Of a stretch of 59,569 bases of DNA, positions 58,796-59,569 are shown in pieces. The notes under the pieces are model-generated. The model did not search any database, was not told where the DNA came from, and saw nothing but the letters and a program-made list of their open reading frames with translations. The position numbers were made by a program, and so were the translations under genes. Source of the DNA: Ophioceras dolichostomum (taxonomy: Eukaryota; Ascomycota; Sordariomycetes; Magnaporthales; Ophioceraceae). Position 1 is the first letter of the stretch, and each line of letters begins with the position of its first letter. The stretch spans positions 1 through 59,569 of the forward strand of contig PYST01000244.1 in assembly GCA_003049485.1 (NCBI GenBank), written 5' to 3'.

Positions 58796-59569
58796 ATGAG
58801 GGAATTGTTGATTCTCCTGCTTGGGATCGCCTTGGCCGCCGGCACGCAGACCTCAACAACATCATGCCGAATCATCCCAGGCGATCCCGGCTGGCCGGCT
58901 GTCCAGGACTGGAGGGCTCTCAACCAGAGCGTCAATGGCCTCCTCATCGCCACAGTGCCCATTGCTAGCGTCTGCCATAAGGGGGGCGTCTTCGACGGAC
59001 GGTTCGACAATACGACTTGTGAGCTTCTCAAGTCGTTTTGGGACTTCCCTATTGCTCAGTGAGCTCGCCCCAACAAGAATCTTGACGCTGCCTACAATAG
59101 AGCAGTTGAACACACGTCGACGAGCACCCTAACAGTTCAGACACTGACGCCACTGCATTTCTTACTAGCTTCCCATACCCTGGAGAGGTCAGCTTCCCTT
59201 GGACCCAGAACCAGTCGTGCGACCCATTCACGCCAACGTCGCAGCCGTGCGAGCTGGGCAACTACGTCAGCTATTCGATCAACGTCACTGGACCTGCCGA
59301 TGTGATGGCTGGGATCAAGTTCGCGCAGACGAAGAACGTGCGGCTCGTCATCAAGAACACTGGACATGAGTGAATATGAACCTTCCCTCCTCATTGCATT
59401 GCACTTCCATCGAAGACTCTCTCAACCTTCCAGTAACAGCAACTCACTCGTAAGTACCTCCTGACGGCGCAAGCGCCACGCCATTGACATCCCCCCCAAA
59501 ACACACCTATTTCCTTAACAAACACCAATTTGAACTCCCAATCGCCCTCCTGGGGCCTCGCCGGCATGG
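58796..59569 (+). CDS. Secreted FAD-linked oxidase, BBE-like (5' part)
   Basis: The 5' end of a gene running off the window. Exon 1 (58796-59058) encodes a signal peptide (LLILLLGIALAAG) and CRIIPGDPGWPAVQDWRALN, the opening typical of fungal FAD-binding-4/berberine-bridge-type oxidases. Exon 2 (59169-59369) continues FPYPGEVSFPWTQNQSCDPF, then SYSINVTGPADVMAGIKFAQ and NVRLVIKNTGH, the start of the FAD-binding fold. The donor after GGACATGA leads to a possible 16-bp exon (59434-59449, between CCAG and GTAAGT). The rest lies beyond the edge. These enzymes oxidise sugars or secondary metabolites using bicovalently bound FAD. The attachment residues are not all visible here. Confidence 0.85.

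Overview
The window is nuclear DNA of a filamentous ascomycete, most likely a Sordariomycete. The genes have short GT-AG introns, pyrimidine-rich 5' flanks, a HET-domain gene, an ascomycete laccase ending in the Asp-Ser-Gly-Val plug, a C2H2-like 'ERCYTIFK' fungal regulator and a conserved proline/glutamine-rich fungal protein. Dispersed GTACCTAGGTAC palindromes and a degenerate TTAGGG tract are also present. No tRNA, rRNA or CRISPR was found. All calls were made by reading the sequence; no database search was possible.

Layout, left to right: (1) 0.4-1.5 kb, a decayed viperin-like radical SAM gene. (2) 3.4-5.3 kb, an intact four-exon acetyl-CoA hydrolase/CoA-transferase (ACH1). (3) 6.4-10.1 kb, a 1242-residue signal-anchored Ser/Thr-rich protein with seven near-identical 44-residue repeats, two further repeat families and many Kex2-like dibasic sites. 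(4) 12.26 kb, a degenerate interstitial telomere-like tract, then a secreted GH128-type glucanase (minus). (5) 17.0-18.0 kb, the relic of a small secreted cysteine-containing protein. (6) 18.5-21.3 kb, a C2H2-like regulator (minus), with an 827-bp pure poly(A) run in its 5' flank. (7) 24.2-30.2 kb, a large conserved acidic, low-complexity protein. (8) 31.2-32.4 kb, a broken MDR-type reductase. (9) 34.2-37.5 kb, a HET-domain gene (minus), divergent from an 'ACR-2/tachykinin-family' regulator at 39.0-41.3 kb. (10) 41.7-44.4 kb, a LINE-like tail and a broken multi-membrane-span gene. (11) 45.5-47.8 kb, a small conserved gene and a secreted glycoprotein (both minus). (12) 50.6-52.5 kb, a three-exon laccase. 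(13) 53.2-54.6 kb, a coiled-coil protein. (14) 56.6-58.2 kb, a SERAC1/DUF676-type alpha/beta hydrolase. (15) 58.8 kb to the edge, the 5' part of a secreted FAD-linked (berberine-bridge-like) oxidase.

The genes do not form one pathway. They look like housekeeping genes (ACH1, the C2H2 protein, the large conserved protein) mixed with accessory genes for the cell surface and secretion (repeat protein, GH128, laccase, FAD oxidase) and for non-self recognition (HET gene, SERAC1-like hydrolase). At least four genes are visibly decaying (viperin-like, secreted effector-like, MDR reductase, multi-span membrane protein). That marks the window as evolutionarily labile.
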